Shown: piece by piece, positions 11,842 through 23,506 of the stretch
Layout: the number at the start of each line of letters is the position of its first letter
How positions within the stretch are numbered: position 1 is the stretch's first letter
Source of the DNA: Fomitopsis serialis
Taxonomy: Eukaryota > Basidiomycota > Agaricomycetes > Polyporales > Fomitopsidaceae
Length of the DNA stretch: 64,000 bases
Direction: 5' to 3'
Assembly (NCBI RefSeq): GCF_022376445.1
Contig: NW_025954964.1
Span: 62,001 to 126,000, forward strand
Position numbers and translations under genes: made by a program
Notes under the pieces: model-generated
Databases searched by the model: none
What the model was told of the DNA's origin: nothing
Seen by the model: the letters and a program-made list of their open reading frames with translations, nothing else

Positions 11842-12632
11842 ATGGAAGAGTTCAGCGGAACCCCGCAAGTGAACGCAAATGGAAACACCCAACGGACGCA
11901 AGAGACTACGGACGCAAATGGAAGGAGATCGCCAACGCGGATAAACTTCTTGCTTACGTAGGTAGTTGTTCAATGTACAGTACTGGCAACTGTGCTGTCC
12001 ACGAAAGACGTGCAGGACAACTTTGCAGTGAGACTGAGTCCGGAGAGGGTTCCTCGCAAGGGCTATGACGCCCAAGAGGTGGCTGTTTCCCTTGTGGCGT
12101 CCCGTTGTGGCGGTGGCAGTGAGACCAACATTGTTTGTACTCAACCAAAGACTGCCATTTGGAGGACTAGCTCATTGACTTCATCAACTCTGCGCCAGCT
12201 TCCTGCTTTGATCCGCCTAGCGTAGCGGCCGCAGCAATTGAAAGATTGTCGATTGAGATTCGCCTTCCACCGCAGACGAGTCAGACATTGGTTCCGACGG
12301 CCGCAGTACATGAGGCCGTACTGCTCAGCAGTTCTGTTGTCCAACATGAGTTGCATACCAGTCACTAGTGACTAATGCGTACGAGCTTGCTTCTGACGTG
12401 AGCCTACATACCCAAGAGACATGTCCGACCGGTACGTACAGAGTAGCGTACATGACCACCGGCGAATTTGAAAGCCCTCGAACCCGAGCTACCTGACCAA
12501 GACAAGAGAGCCCACAAGAAGACACAGAACTCCAGACCAATGTCCGCGAGGATTATGGAACACGCCGTTGCTTATCACACACCTTCACTCGAGTCTTCGC
12601 CGAGACTCTCCGCTCCACTGCTCCCTTCGTAG
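11842..12632 (+). CDS. Hypothetical protein, tail overlapping DNA ligase gene
   Basis: Not recognised. The ATG at 11842 opens a polar N-terminus (MEEFSGTPQVNANGNTQRTQ). Spliced segments NFAVRLSPERVPRKGYDAQE, LIDFINSAPASCFDPPS and ERLSIEIRLPPQTSQ follow, then LVTNAYELASDVSLHTQE and LEPELPDQDKRAHKKTQ, with a stop near 12632. The segments stay open, use plausible GT...AG junctions and suggest a mostly helical, partly disordered protein of about 200 residues. One junction near 12355-12365 needs either a base loss or another intron. The 3' end overlaps the ligase stop codon by about 57 bp on the opposite strand. This could be a small regulator, but no function is visible. Confidence 0.38.
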
Positions 12633-15600
12633 ACGTCTATGAGATCGCCATCGTCAGCACCTGTGTTGTTTTTGCCCCTCGACTCTTGATTACGGTACAT
12701 CTGTGCGAGAAATTCTGGCGTGCTGGCGTTTTCTACAGCTTTGTCCTCTCGAACGCGGATGAAACGGGGGAAGCGGAGACTCAGTCCCCTGTTGGAGTTA
12801 ACGAGACCGAGGGCCGCCACGGAGACGGGGCTAATAGTAATACTGGCCCCAGACGTCAGCACCGTATTCCGCAGTGATCATATGTGGATTCCACATACTC
12901 AGCACCGCGTATTTCCCAGACCTCCTGCGGTTTGAAATAGACTTCTGGTTTTAGTCCTAGGCGTCTTCGAGTCAGCTTCGAGCGGACTTCTGCGGGTACG
13001 AGATGATACAACCTCCCGTCTCGCACGCCGGTTCCCATAGGGACTGTGGTGAGCATGTCTCCGAATGCTCCGGATAGCGCTCCTTCAGACTCTATTTACA
13101 GAGCCTACTTGTCATACCATAAGCACACAACATACGCGGGGCCGTGCCTACCTTATAGAAAGCATCCGTGAATCCTATTTGGGTGGTTTGCGAGTCTGAA
13201 CGGGACAGATGGTTACCATGACTCACCCGACATGCATTTGCACACCGCTACTAGCTTCCCAGCGTCGGCGTCCCATACTGCGAGCAGGATTGGACTCCAC
13301 CACTGGGCCTTCCTGCCATTGCCATGCCACGCCCCGATGGGCACAAGATCGAGGCTATCCCCAAGGCCGGTCACGTAATCCTTCTTGAGTTTCAACCATG
13401 CGGATGTCCGTTTGTCTTATTGCGTGCATCAGCCTGGGCGCTGTTATGCATCACTGATCGACCATATACGCACCAGGCTCATATGTAGCAGGCAGAGGCT
13501 TTCGCCGGGGCCTTTCCTTCTGGTTCACCTCTTCTAGCACCTCTCCGCTGTCTAGGAGCTGCCCCCGAAAGCCAATCAATTACCCTCATATCGGCGCTAG
13601 CGTGAATGGAGATACCTTGATCATGAGCCCCTCACACGAGCTTGCCACGGCAGCCTGCCAGAACTCCTCGACAGTATCACGTCCATCCTCGCTTTCGCAG
13701 CTCTGGACGTGATTGAACCTTGCCGCATCTTTGCGCTCGGGGATATATGGCGGGAACCTTGACCGCAATAGCGCTCGACGTTCCCGAAATGGTTTCTGGA
13801 GCAGTATCTGTTCCTTGTCAGCCGAGCGGCACGATGATACGCAAGCGACCTGAACAAACCTCGGCGTCGAGATACATGATGTCGAAAGCATAGACACAAA
13901 CTGCGACTTTCACGTCCTCGATCCTGACGTCTTTGCGCGCCCGATTTGACAGTTCTTGGAAGGACTTCAAGTGTCCATCCGTAGGGTCTATGGCCACAAT
14001 TTCTGAATCGAGGATGAATGAATTTGTGTCGGCCGAGGTCTCAAACATATGTTCCACGAGGGAGATGATGTCCGGGTACTGCTTGTTCGATGATCAGCTA
14101 ATTTATCATACAATCAGACACAGGCAACGGTGCATGCCTTGTCGGTCATGTCTTCCAGATGTCGGGAGAAGATCTTCACAGATATCCGTCCGCATTCCCT
14201 CCATGCGTGTATCTGGGCGCGCTGCCCGTCATATTTGAACTCTGCGGTGAATGGTAAGAAGCCCAGCCTGTCGTAGATCTCGTCAAGTGAGCGCGTAGGG
14301 GACCCTAGAGTCGGAAGCAGGGGTATGCCTTTACAAGTCGTGTAAGATTCGATCAGGACAAGCTTTAGACACAGTACTCACCGACCGACAGCGGAACACG
14401 AGAGGCGAGGTCTTCCAAGCCTGTGTCCAATAGTGCTTTCACGATGTCATCGTAATTCGGATGCTGGACGTAAACTCTCTTGAGCAGCCCCTCAGCATTA
14501 TATATACAGCATTAATGCTGTCTCTCGCAGGGTCTACCGTCTTCTTCTTGGTGTTGGCAGCGGAGGGTCGAGTTGCGCCAACTGTCCAGCAGTCACATAG
14601 TATGGTGAATCGGGGTCTGCTGAAACAACGCCAGGCGGCGGTGTCAATGCCATTGCGCGGGCTAGCGCTGTCAAAGCGACGTCCGCACGGCGCCGACACG
14701 CAGGTTTTGACATAGCGTTCGCACAAGAAAGCGCGTCTCCTCGCCTTTCGCCGCGACCAGGAGTTTCTCGACGATACTCTGCTTTTGTTTAGCAGCGCCC
14801 TGCCCTTTGGCGCGAGCGATCTTGAGAAGGGACTCATAAACTCCGGCGACTAAGAGTGGAGGATGAGGTATGAGGGTTCGGACGTTTGACTTAGCCTCGA
14901 ATGCGACATCTCCTGAGCCAATAGAGTCTATGTCAGAATGGTGGTATCTGCATATGTTAAGAGCTTACCCGGATCACCCGTGGAATTGTATAGCCGTTTT
15001 AGTGCGGAGGCTGACAGACCTGATACATGTTGGATCGCCTTAGATATGGTTGAACCACCGAGTCCGAGCTCAAGCGGAGAATACGGGGGTGAGAGTGAAT
15101 TCGAAAGGAGGTAGAGCGCGGGGAGAATGGAGTGTGGGTGATGTTTCGTGATGGTCCGCAGACAGTTGGTCAGGGTATTCAATATTGCAATGCGGGACCG
15201 AGTCCCCGATAGAGTAGCAAGCGTATGAGCAAGAAAAGAGTATGGCACTGGTCGGCCAGGCAGCCAGATGTTGTCAGGGACCACATAAGATATAGGGTCC
15301 ACATCTAGACGTCCGTAGACTGGGTCCGCTGATGAGTCCAATTGAGAACCGCCGAAGACGGGAGTCCCGCACAATGCAGCGCTTGATTCGGCTTCGCCCT
15401 GATGACCCGCTTCTTGGGGATGGATTTTGTCCGCTGTGCTAGAAGGTCCGAACGATCCAGGCGCAGTAGCTAGGGTCTCCTGGTCGCTCAGGCTATCCAC
15501 GTCTATGATTTCTACAGGCGCTCCTGGGGATCGCTGGTTCAGGTTACGCTTCGCGCTTTCCTCGAGCTCCCTCAGCTTGTCGAGGTCAAGACCATCTTCT

Positions 15601-15886
15601 TCCGCGAGGCTCCAGGCAAGGGTGGCGTCGGAGTCATGAACGATAGGACTAGTATGACGAGCTCCAGACGTATGACGCGGCTGTTCATCAGCCTTCGACA
15701 GTTGAGATGTCTGCGGAGTGGACTTGGCCTTTCCTTTCGAGGAGCTGTTGGGCGGCGCACGGGACGGTCCAGGAGATGAAGATGATGGCCCACCAAAGTA
15801 TCGGTCAAGATTGTGTTGCTGTCCGGTGACTTGCCTTTCTTCTTGGGTGGACTGGCAGTCGGCGAAGCTAACGCACGTTTGGACAT
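12575..15886 (-). CDS. CDC9: DNA ligase I, ATP-dependent
   Basis: Joins Okazaki fragments and repair nicks in the nucleus. The likely start at 15886 ([20 protein letters not shown]) is followed by a PCNA-binding motif, QQHNLDRYF (about 15795-15822). An acidic, disordered linker and the all-helical DNA-binding domain follow ([10 protein letters not shown]... to ...[10 protein letters not shown]). After an intron comes [13 protein letters not shown] (about 14700), then [16 protein letters not shown], and the adenylation centre [12 protein letters not shown] (about 14210-14250) with the AMP-lysine in KYDG. Later motifs include [25 protein letters not shown] and [11 protein letters not shown]. 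The C-terminal OB part ends with [15 protein letters not shown] and an acidic tail stopping at 12575. All nucleotidyltransferase motifs are present. The start and the PIP box are in different frames, with one base apparently lost at about 15823-15826. At least seven introns are needed. Confidence 0.92.
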
Positions 15887-17913
15887 AGTGTTCCAGTTGC
15901 ACTTGGCCGTTCTCAGCCTGAGTATCATAGACTAGCAGTGGCCGAATGGAGGTAGGCCATTGGAGAGTTGATGACAATATGATAAGAAATATAAGGGCAA
16001 GTCAGAGGATGGCAAGAATCTGCCACGGTTGTTGAGGAAAGACGTCAAAGCGAGCGCTGCAGATCGAAGAAGTGGACGACAAGAACACTCGTGCTTCTCG
16101 GCGCTCACACCGTATTTGGCAACTGCTGTGCATGAACCACGCCTCCGCTCTCCTCCTCGAAGATCACGCTAGCGCAGTCAGAGCATGGACTTTGATGAAA
16201 CATCCACGCTATTCGACTTCAACTGCGGCAGAACACCGGGCGAGCCAACATGCAAATGCCAGTCTCGCTGGACTAGGCTGGCATACCTCCATTTCCTGAC
16301 AGCGTTCCTGGCCTTAGACTCCTCTGGTATACCCCTTTCAGCATTTGGCTCTCGACACGGCGGTCCTCCGTGTTCGGCCAAATCTTCCAATGTCTCCGCA
16401 AACATGACCCGAGCCACGGCACGTAGACGGCCATCAGCGTCTACGAAATCATGACTGTCGCTATGATCATCGCACAACCACTGTCCTCGGCGAGCAACCG
16501 TGCGCGGTGTCTTGCATAACAGGCGTATGCAATCGGACTACTTACATTCCCAAGCATTCGCGGCGTCACGCCCTATTATAATGACAGTGCGTTCCGCGGA
16601 GCACGTATCATCCGCAGACTGCTCATGTGAACCGTTTCAACAGCGCTTTAAATTGTCCATTGATGGCACAGTCCCCGGTGCGAGATCTGCCTCCGTCAGT
16701 GACACTAATGGGCTGGTCTCTGCAGGAAGGGACCGTGCACCTACGTAGAAGGACCACGACCGAGCAGAACATAATTGCTTCCGGGGGATGGTGAGTGGGA
16801 CTGCCAAGCCGAACGCCACGGCGCCGTTCGGACGTATGTGGCAGACGACACAACGGACATCACGCCTTCGTGCCGCAGGTTTAGCGCTTTGTTTAAGGTA
16901 ACCACCATGGACAGGGGTTAACGTTACATTCCGTAAGTGATGGACTGACAGCCCCCTTATAGCTCGGACTGCGCTAGCAAATTGGACTAACGCTGCGCTG
17001 AAACTGCAATCATACTCCCTTATCAAAATTCTGCGGTCGCAGTGTGTCGTATTGCAATTTTGTGTACGGGAATGTTGCGGGAATGCTCAGACCCTGGCGA
17101 CTGTGATATTTGAATATCCTGCCAGTGCCCGGGCTCCCTGATGACCTCGGGTTGGCTGGCACTTTGAGACGGGCGCGCGACGGCATCGCAGAAGATGGCA
17201 GTTCACATCTGCGATCCTCAGGAAGCCCCGAAGCAGACTGTCAGACGATAGGATGGATCTTATCTGCCTAGCATGGGACTCCGTCTTTCAGGAGACTACA
17301 ATTCCGCGTCAACCCACTCGATGACGTCGGCTCGTAGCGACAGGAGCGCGTACCTGCCATAAATCACAGACCTAGCCAACGAATGAGTACGTACAGTACG
17401 GCCTTGACACTCTGAATACAAGTTGCAAGTCCAGTATAGGAGCGTTTTGAGCGGACTGACCGGATCAATATGTTTGCGCGTTCCTGGCTAGCGCACTCGG
17501 CCGCTCGAAGCTGGCTCGAAGTGGACAATGTGATCGGCCCTGCCCCCTACCGTTATAGCTAGATTGAGGGAAGAGTTCGATACCCGCTCTGTCTTCCTCA
17601 CCGGCGACCCCCACCGTAATAGAAGGGATGCGGTAAACTAACTTGTTATGGTTGCCCGCCGTAATTCACAATACACAGCCTCAGTTCCAATGTTTGACGT
17701 ATCATATGTTTGTTCTACTATACTTTATTTGTACGCATTGAGAACCCTGGACCCGCCAGCGTCCGACATACCGGTCCAAAGCCTTTGTGGCAGTGAGATC
17801 GTGCCTGACTTGCGCGCGCCCTGTATTTGAGCAGGGAATCGAGCGGCTCCGGGACATACAAAATGTGAGTCGCATTTTGCCCTTCGTCTCGACATCCCCT
17901 CCCGCCGCACATC
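15887..17913. other. Gene-sparse interval
   Basis: About 2 kb between the divergent starts of DNA ligase I and a C2H2 gene. Minus-strand open frames at 16178-16477 and 16637-17026 and a plus-strand one at 16185-16454 are longer than their neighbours, but none shows a family motif. Two opposed frames over the same bases argue against reading too much into either. No tRNA, long repeat or transposase fragment was recognised. Confidence 0.45.
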
Positions 17914-18635
17914 ATGTCGGACCGGCGCACCCATCAATATGCCGCTCCCGCTAACGCGGCTTATAACGCCTCTCACCTGGCTGGCGGCCAATATCAACTC
18001 GCGTACGCTGACCAGTACTCATCTCCCTCCTATTCCGCAACCTACTCGTCCGTTAGACCCCACAGCGTTGTAGGAGCCTCATACGACCAGTCCGCCGCGC
18101 AGGCCCACCCCGTGGCCAGCCACTCCAACTACTTGCCCGATCCGCAGTTGAACTACACGTACTCCACGAGACCCGAGAGGCCAATATCCATGCATCAACC
18201 GACCTCGTATCACGGGGAGAGTGGACACGGGATGCCGGCGCACTCACCTAGTCGTCCCCGCTCGGCACATCCTTACGGAATCTCATCGTCGCCTCCGCAT
18301 TCGCCATCTGTTCCGACGCATGCGCCGGGGATGTACCCGAGCCAGACCGCCTACGCACAGCAGGTCAACATGTCCCAGTACCCCGCGTCACCGCAGAGAC
18401 CATTTCCTGCGATATGTGTGCGTTGTCCTTCAATAGGCAGCACGACCTGAAGAGGCACCGGGATACGCACACCGGCGAAAAGCCCTTTGTCTGTAACGGC
18501 GGATGTGGGAAGACATTCACGCGGAAGGACGCGTTAAAGCGTCACCAGGTACGCCAGAAGAAGTCCTGTCCATCGCATTTGCTAACGACTGCGCAGCTTG
18601 TCAAAAGGTGTGGCATCGACGAAGACGCCGTCTGA
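17914..18635 (+). CDS. C2H2 zinc-finger transcription factor (two C-terminal fingers)
   Basis: Predicted nuclear regulator of the two-finger type widespread in basidiomycetes. The ATG at 17914 (MSDRRTHQYAAP) starts a Tyr/Ser/Pro/His-rich disordered region of about 165 residues. The fingers follow: CDMCALSFNRQHDLKRHRDTH, linker TGEKP, then FVCNGGCGKTFTRKDALKRH. After an intron at about 18549-18596 the protein ends LVKRCGIDEDAV. The N-terminal frame runs into the fingers one base out of register at ttcctgc (18404-18410). Adding one C there would give PFPCDMC in frame, so I infer a base loss rather than two genes. Target and orthologue are unknown. The finger pair resembles Crz1-like basidiomycete factors only loosely. 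Confidence 0.8.
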
Positions 18636-18844
18636 GCATGAGACCATTGTAACCTGTTATCATATCTGTGAGTACCTGATGCTTGACGACGATGCACGCG
18701 ACTCACACCGTGATAGATTTACATCATCTGCCACTCACTGCGTCGATACATTACGAGAGCCGGCTCATCTCAACTGTACTAACCTCGGTCTGGATTCAAC
18801 CCATGAAAGCAACTTCTAATCCGTACATACGACCACTAGCGTAG

Positions 18845-18864
18845 CACTCGGTCGCACTCGGTCG
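18845..18864. repeat. Two-unit 10-bp tandem repeat
   Basis: The decamer cactcggtcg occurs twice in a row, downstream of the C2H2 gene. It is a simple repeat with no evident role. Confidence 0.6.
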
Positions 18865-18972
18865 CCCACCGCACGTCTGCAATTACACGGTATCTTAGAA
18901 TCTGGGCGGATTGCTGTCTTGTATATACTGTATCACTTACCTGTACCTCCTGTATCTAGCATCTCCGCAATT

Positions 18973-19634
18973 TCACACAGTTACGCTCGGGGCCTCGATC
19001 TCCCTCTCCAGCACCCAGGCGTCGTGAGGCACAATTTTCTTGTAGTAGCCCTCGAATATGCTCTTTCCTTGAAGCCATGACGTTCGTAGAACTTTTTGGC
19101 CTCGTGATTGGAGACCTGAACATGCAGGTGTATGTCTGCGATCCTAGGCTTCGTTTGGGCCGCGGCAGCTTTGAGGACATGTTGCAGTGCGTATGACCCA
19201 AGGCCTCGGGAGCGATATGGCTTGATGATAAACGTCAGTCGGTGTCGACGTTGACAGACGAAAGCCACTCACTGCCAGTACGCCCATCGTCATCAAGTAC
19301 AGTCTCGTCTTGCCTTCTACCGTCTCCATCCTACAGCAGATCGTACCTACGGGAATGTCATTGTAGTAGACTGCCGAGGTGGTTAGCAACACTTCTCGAG
19401 CAAGTCGGGACGACGCACTGAGTTTGCAGAACTCCTCTGCTTCCGGTAGCAGGACATCCTGATAAAACTTATCGCTGTACTTGATCGGAAACAGTACAGA
19501 GTTGAGCTTCCGCACTGTCCCTGGGACAGAGTCAGCATGCAGGGCAGAAGGGAATGGCTGGATATACCCAGATTATTGGGAGTCAAGGACGCAAGCGACA
19601 CCCGGGATAGAGACCGTTGATTAGGCGGAGACAT
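18973..19634 (-). CDS. NAA50: N-alpha-acetyltransferase NAA50-like (GNAT)
   Basis: Cytosolic N-terminal acetyltransferase of the Naa50/San family, usually associated with the NatA complex at the ribosome. ATG 19634 (MSPPNQRSLSRVSLASLTP) is spliced over a 60-nt intron to VRKLNSVLFPIKYSDKFY, the substrate-binding strand of Naa50. It is followed by YYNDIPVGTICCRME and KTRLYLMTMGVLA. After another intron come KPYRSRGLGSYALQHVL (acetyl-CoA-binding R/GxGS loop) and IHLHVQVSNHEAKKFYERHG. The expected C-terminus (IFEGYYKKIVPHDAWVLER) is in a neighbouring frame. An AAAA run reduced to AAA at about 19064-19066 explains the shift. With one base restored the protein ends at 18973, about 190 residues, normal for the family. 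A short insertion after the FCKL segment is unusual and could be intronic. Confidence 0.85.
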
Positions 19635-22379
19635 AGAAACCGTGGGAATGGCTCGCCTTCCTTGCTTGCTGCCTTCTTGCCTCTTGCAGGCCCTTCGCTC
19701 GCCGCGTGCGCACTCGAGGTCGTAATCTTCCCTAACTCTATCGTTTCTTCGCATTCGAGAAGTGAAAGAACGTTCCATATTGGCTCGTGCCACGCAAGTA
19801 GATCTTCGCGATCTCAACTCTATTCGGACGTGACCCGGATGTGGTAGCCTGAACTACTATGGTCGGAAGTCATGTCTCCCAAAGCCTAGTCGGAATGGGT
19901 CTCATGCGACTGTATGATGTGCTGCAATACGCATCTCACAACCTTATTGCGGCCACTCGGAACCGTCAAAGGTCATGTATCCGACAATTCGCTGAGCGTA
20001 AATGGCTGGAGTGAACAGGCAACTTGATGTTGCCCCGGTGAGTCGTCCTTTTGCGTCAAGATTGCCTAGCCCTCATACACGACCAATTGTCTCACAGCAG
20101 CATGGCAGATCTTCGGGGTGGAAAGTGGCCTGCCGTACCGAGCGTCGTCGTTTCAGCGGGGGATGCGATGCTTGGGCGGCCTAGGGCAGTCCGAGTTTAG
20201 AACGCTCGCTTTACCTACACTTAGTAAAGTGCCACCACGTCAGCTTTGTTTATGCTGAACAACGCTTAGTAGCCAGTGACCGCTGAATGACACCTTCATC
20301 GTGGCCGAATCCGAGTCGGAGCCACGTCGGGCCCAGGTGTCCAAGTGGTCTACGTGCGACACGATCCGCTGTCAGCCATCAACATCCTTCCGTCCTGACT
20401 GCTCCGTCCCCGACCATCATTCAGAGCGTTGTTACCTCGAGCTGGTGACTGCTCAGCGTTTCAATTTTCACGGGCGCGATCATTGCCCCCGTCAGTCGGC
20501 GCGCAATCCGGGATGCCATACTCTTGCAACCATGAAGGTACGTAGTCAATCATGTGAGCCGAGCTGCTATGTCACGGATGCAGGGGCCTTGGTGACTGGG
20601 GCCGCTGTAATACCAGTTGCTAAGCCGCTCTCCGTCGGCCAACTCCAGCCGCAAAATGGCTGCGTTGCACTCGGCCCCGCGCCTGCCTAGAGGCAGAGCT
20701 CGACGCAATCTTCACCGTGAAAGCCCCGGGCTTGATGTATCAAGTTCTCTCGCGTCTTCGTTTCATACCTCCTGCATCGTCTTGCATTTAGGCTGTGAAG
20801 GACACATGCCTCTGCTACGGGTCATATGTCGCGATGCTGACTGCTGTTTAGCCTGCATTCCGGACAGGAGCAATATCCGCTCGCTGCCGTAAGGGTCGAT
20901 GGACGACCGTCCGCAGCTCCCGATTTTGATAGTGTGGATGCGCGGTACCTTTGAAATCTTCTCTCCCTGTATCAACCACTTGTGCTAGACCGACCGGAGA
21001 AAACGACGTTTGCTGGCGCGTTCTCCGCGGTCATCCATAACGTCCGTTGTGGATGCCATCTATTACTTCCTCCCGGGCTGTAGATGCCAACACAAGCGTA
21101 CAGAACCCTAGTCCATTCAGTTGGTTTGGTCATACCTCATCATTCATCTCTGCTCTGGATCCGGGGGTCGGTTCCATTCCGTACGCTCACGCTCTGTCAC
21201 CGATCTACTCACGATTGCCCAGCGATCGCTGTGCCCCCACATACAGCCTTGATCGCCTTCGTGAGTCCGCCGAACCATTCGGGCAGTGCACGGCTAACTT
21301 CTGGTTCTGTAGTTCGGACTCTTTCAAGTAGACTACCAAGGCCAAGGGTCCACTTCCCCACCAGCTGCCTTCACGACAAGTCTCCACTTCAAGAGCCGCG
21401 TCGGCCTTAGCACGCGTCCCCTGCATGCCTGAAGCTGTCGACGCAGCGTTTATATGACATGATGGCGCCTGGCTCAACTTTCAATCTCAGCGTCCTCCAG
21501 CGAGTGGGACCGCGATATAGGTAACGTTTGATGCTGCACAAATCGCGGACCACGGCAAAGCAGGTTAGTACTAGTAGCAGTCATACGAGGAACCAACTGA
21601 CGCTAGGCGATGCCCTATAGTATCCACTGCTGACGCGGACGCCTGTCATGGTCCTGTCTGGCTTTTACGTGAAGCCCCAGCGAGGAGCTCAGGAGGTCCC
21701 TTACTCTGTGGTCCGGATTGATCAAATGCTCGCTCGGATTTGGCTGGAAAGATACTCGGGATATGGGCAACGTCGTGGCCGGAGCAGGTACGTTCCTGAC
21801 TCCATGCATCTACGATTGTTGACGATGGGGGCATTCTACAGCTATTCCAAGACATTCGTGGATCTCTCGGACATGCTGCACCAGCAGCTGAAGTCACGGT
21901 CACTCATACAAAGGTAGGAGGTTGCAATGAAGTGCGTTGTCATGGGCTAGTCTCCTGTACCACCGTACAATCGACCGGTCTCCGGCATCTCCATGTATCC
22001 TTCTAGGAACATAGATCCTGCATCCGACGGCTGCAGTTCCACCGTGTGCCGGTAATTGCGCAGAACGCTCGTCATCCCCTCATCAAATGGTGGTTAACAA
22101 ACTGTCACTACGCGAAATCAGGCACCATCCAATGTCGATAAGGTGTCGCATTCCAGCCGCAAGGTACTAGTACAAGGTACAAGAGGGATATCGGGATATC
22201 GTACAAGCACATACAACAAGATAATAGAGAGTCCTTGGGATACAGCTCTAATGTCCGTCACGAATCGAATCAAATGGCAGTCATCATACATCTGCACCCA
22301 TGCCCGAGTGAAAGAAAGTTAATTCGACGCTCAACCGCACGGCGACCACGACTCACCTGTCTGGAGTAGCCAGGGCAAT
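19635..22379. other. Gene-sparse interval
   Basis: About 2.7 kb without a recognisable gene. Some plus-strand segments look exon-like. Examples are 20530-20690 with donor/acceptor-like ends, about 20700-20780 (AELDAIFTVKAPGLMYQVL) and about 20866-21050 (AAVRVDGRPSAAPDFDSV, then VLDRPEKTTFAGAFSAVIHN one stop later). They cannot be joined into one model with confidence. No transposase, reverse transcriptase or terminal repeats were seen. Confidence 0.4.
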
Positions 22380-22987
22380 TCATCGCCGGCTACGGCCTTT
22401 CCGTCGGTGCGACTTGGGCTTCTTGGAGGGTGGTCGGAGTACGTCAAGATAGACGTCGTGGTAGCTCCGGAACGTGCATGACACGGGGCGATGATCGTCA
22501 TATTCCGCCAGCTGCGCCCACACGCAGTGCCAGTGCCCCTTCTCCTCGAACTTCAGCGCAATGCCAGAGTGCGCCTGGTTCCACCTGCTCCCCCTTCCCC
22601 CGCATCGAACGCCTTATCCGACAGCGTGACTTTCGCTGCGTTGACAACGGTGAGGTGGACCTCCAGGAGGTCGCCCGGGAAGGCCAGGTACGGCTCGAAG
22701 TTGGAGTCTGACTCGAGTGTTTTCGGTATGCCGCGATGTTGCGGGTCGTAGCCGTCGACGCGGATTTGGTATGATGTGTTATCGGTGCAGTAGAGTGTGA
22801 CGCAAGGGTGAACGGGCGATCGACGGATGCCCTTAAGGACTTTCCCAATGAGATCGCGGGGATCTACGCCAACTGGTTTCTGTAGATGAGACTTCTCGTC
22901 GGCGGATGGCCACATTTTGCGAGAAGGCCTCAGAGGTGGGGAGCGCGATGATGTAGACGCTGAGTCGCTGGATGAGCTGGCAGGCAT
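22380..22987 (-). CDS. Hypothetical basidiomycete protein (beta-rich, basic tail)
   Basis: Function unknown. ATG 22987 starts a Ser-rich N-terminus (MPASSSSDSASTSSRSPP). The core follows: DPRDLIGKVLKGIRRSP, HPCVTLYCTDNTSYQIRVDG and VHLTVVNAAKVTLSDKAFD. Then, one frame over, come RWNQAHSGIALKFEEKG and HWHCVWAQLAEYDDH, with a basic tail KKPKSHRRKGRSRR and a stop at 22380. The pattern resembles single-domain proteins common in agaricomycetes. The frame change sits in a run of Gs on the coding strand (about 22590-22594), where one missing base restores one continuous reading of about 203 residues. The alternating strand-like pattern with a WHC motif suggests a compact beta fold. Confidence 0.6.
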
Positions 22988-23506
22988 GTTTCACAATTTG
23001 AGAGCGAGCGACGATGCAGGGGAGTGAGGGGGCAGCCCGCCGCGGACATTGACCGATGATGAGCAGAAGAGGGCGACCTCGACGACGGACCGAGCATTAT
23101 AAGCAAGAAGCTTGGCCCGCTCGACTTCAACGTGTATGGCCAGCGCGCCCACAGCGCCAAACAGTGCCAAAACAACAGCCCAGCCTATTGTCGTCGCTTA
23201 TGTAATCGCTTAGGACAATGAACTGACCATATTGGGGTCTTCGCTTCATTGCTGGAGAGACCCAGTGACCGTCCAGACCCCCGCCATCACACAGATTGAA
23301 TCGATAGCAGCTCCAGAGACGGACGCTAAGCCAGCCCGGGATTACTAGGGTCTCACCCTCATTGCATTTTCATGCTAACGAGCGCAATTAGCCTCTATTT
23401 GGGGAACGAACCGAGCATAGATGATTCTACTGAGACCAAATTGAGACGGAGGTATCTCTTGGGCATTCCATCTAGACCACGGTCTTGATGAAACTGAGTA
23501 CGCTAG
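22988..23506. other. Intergenic spacer
   Basis: About 520 bp upstream of the 22380-22987 gene, likely its promoter plus the 3' flank of the next minus-strand gene. No motif or repeat recognised. Confidence 0.4.

Noticed and set aside
3609..18635. Two C2H2 genes as a duplicated pair
   Set aside because: Their fingers and linkers differ clearly; similarity is limited to general composition of the disordered regions.
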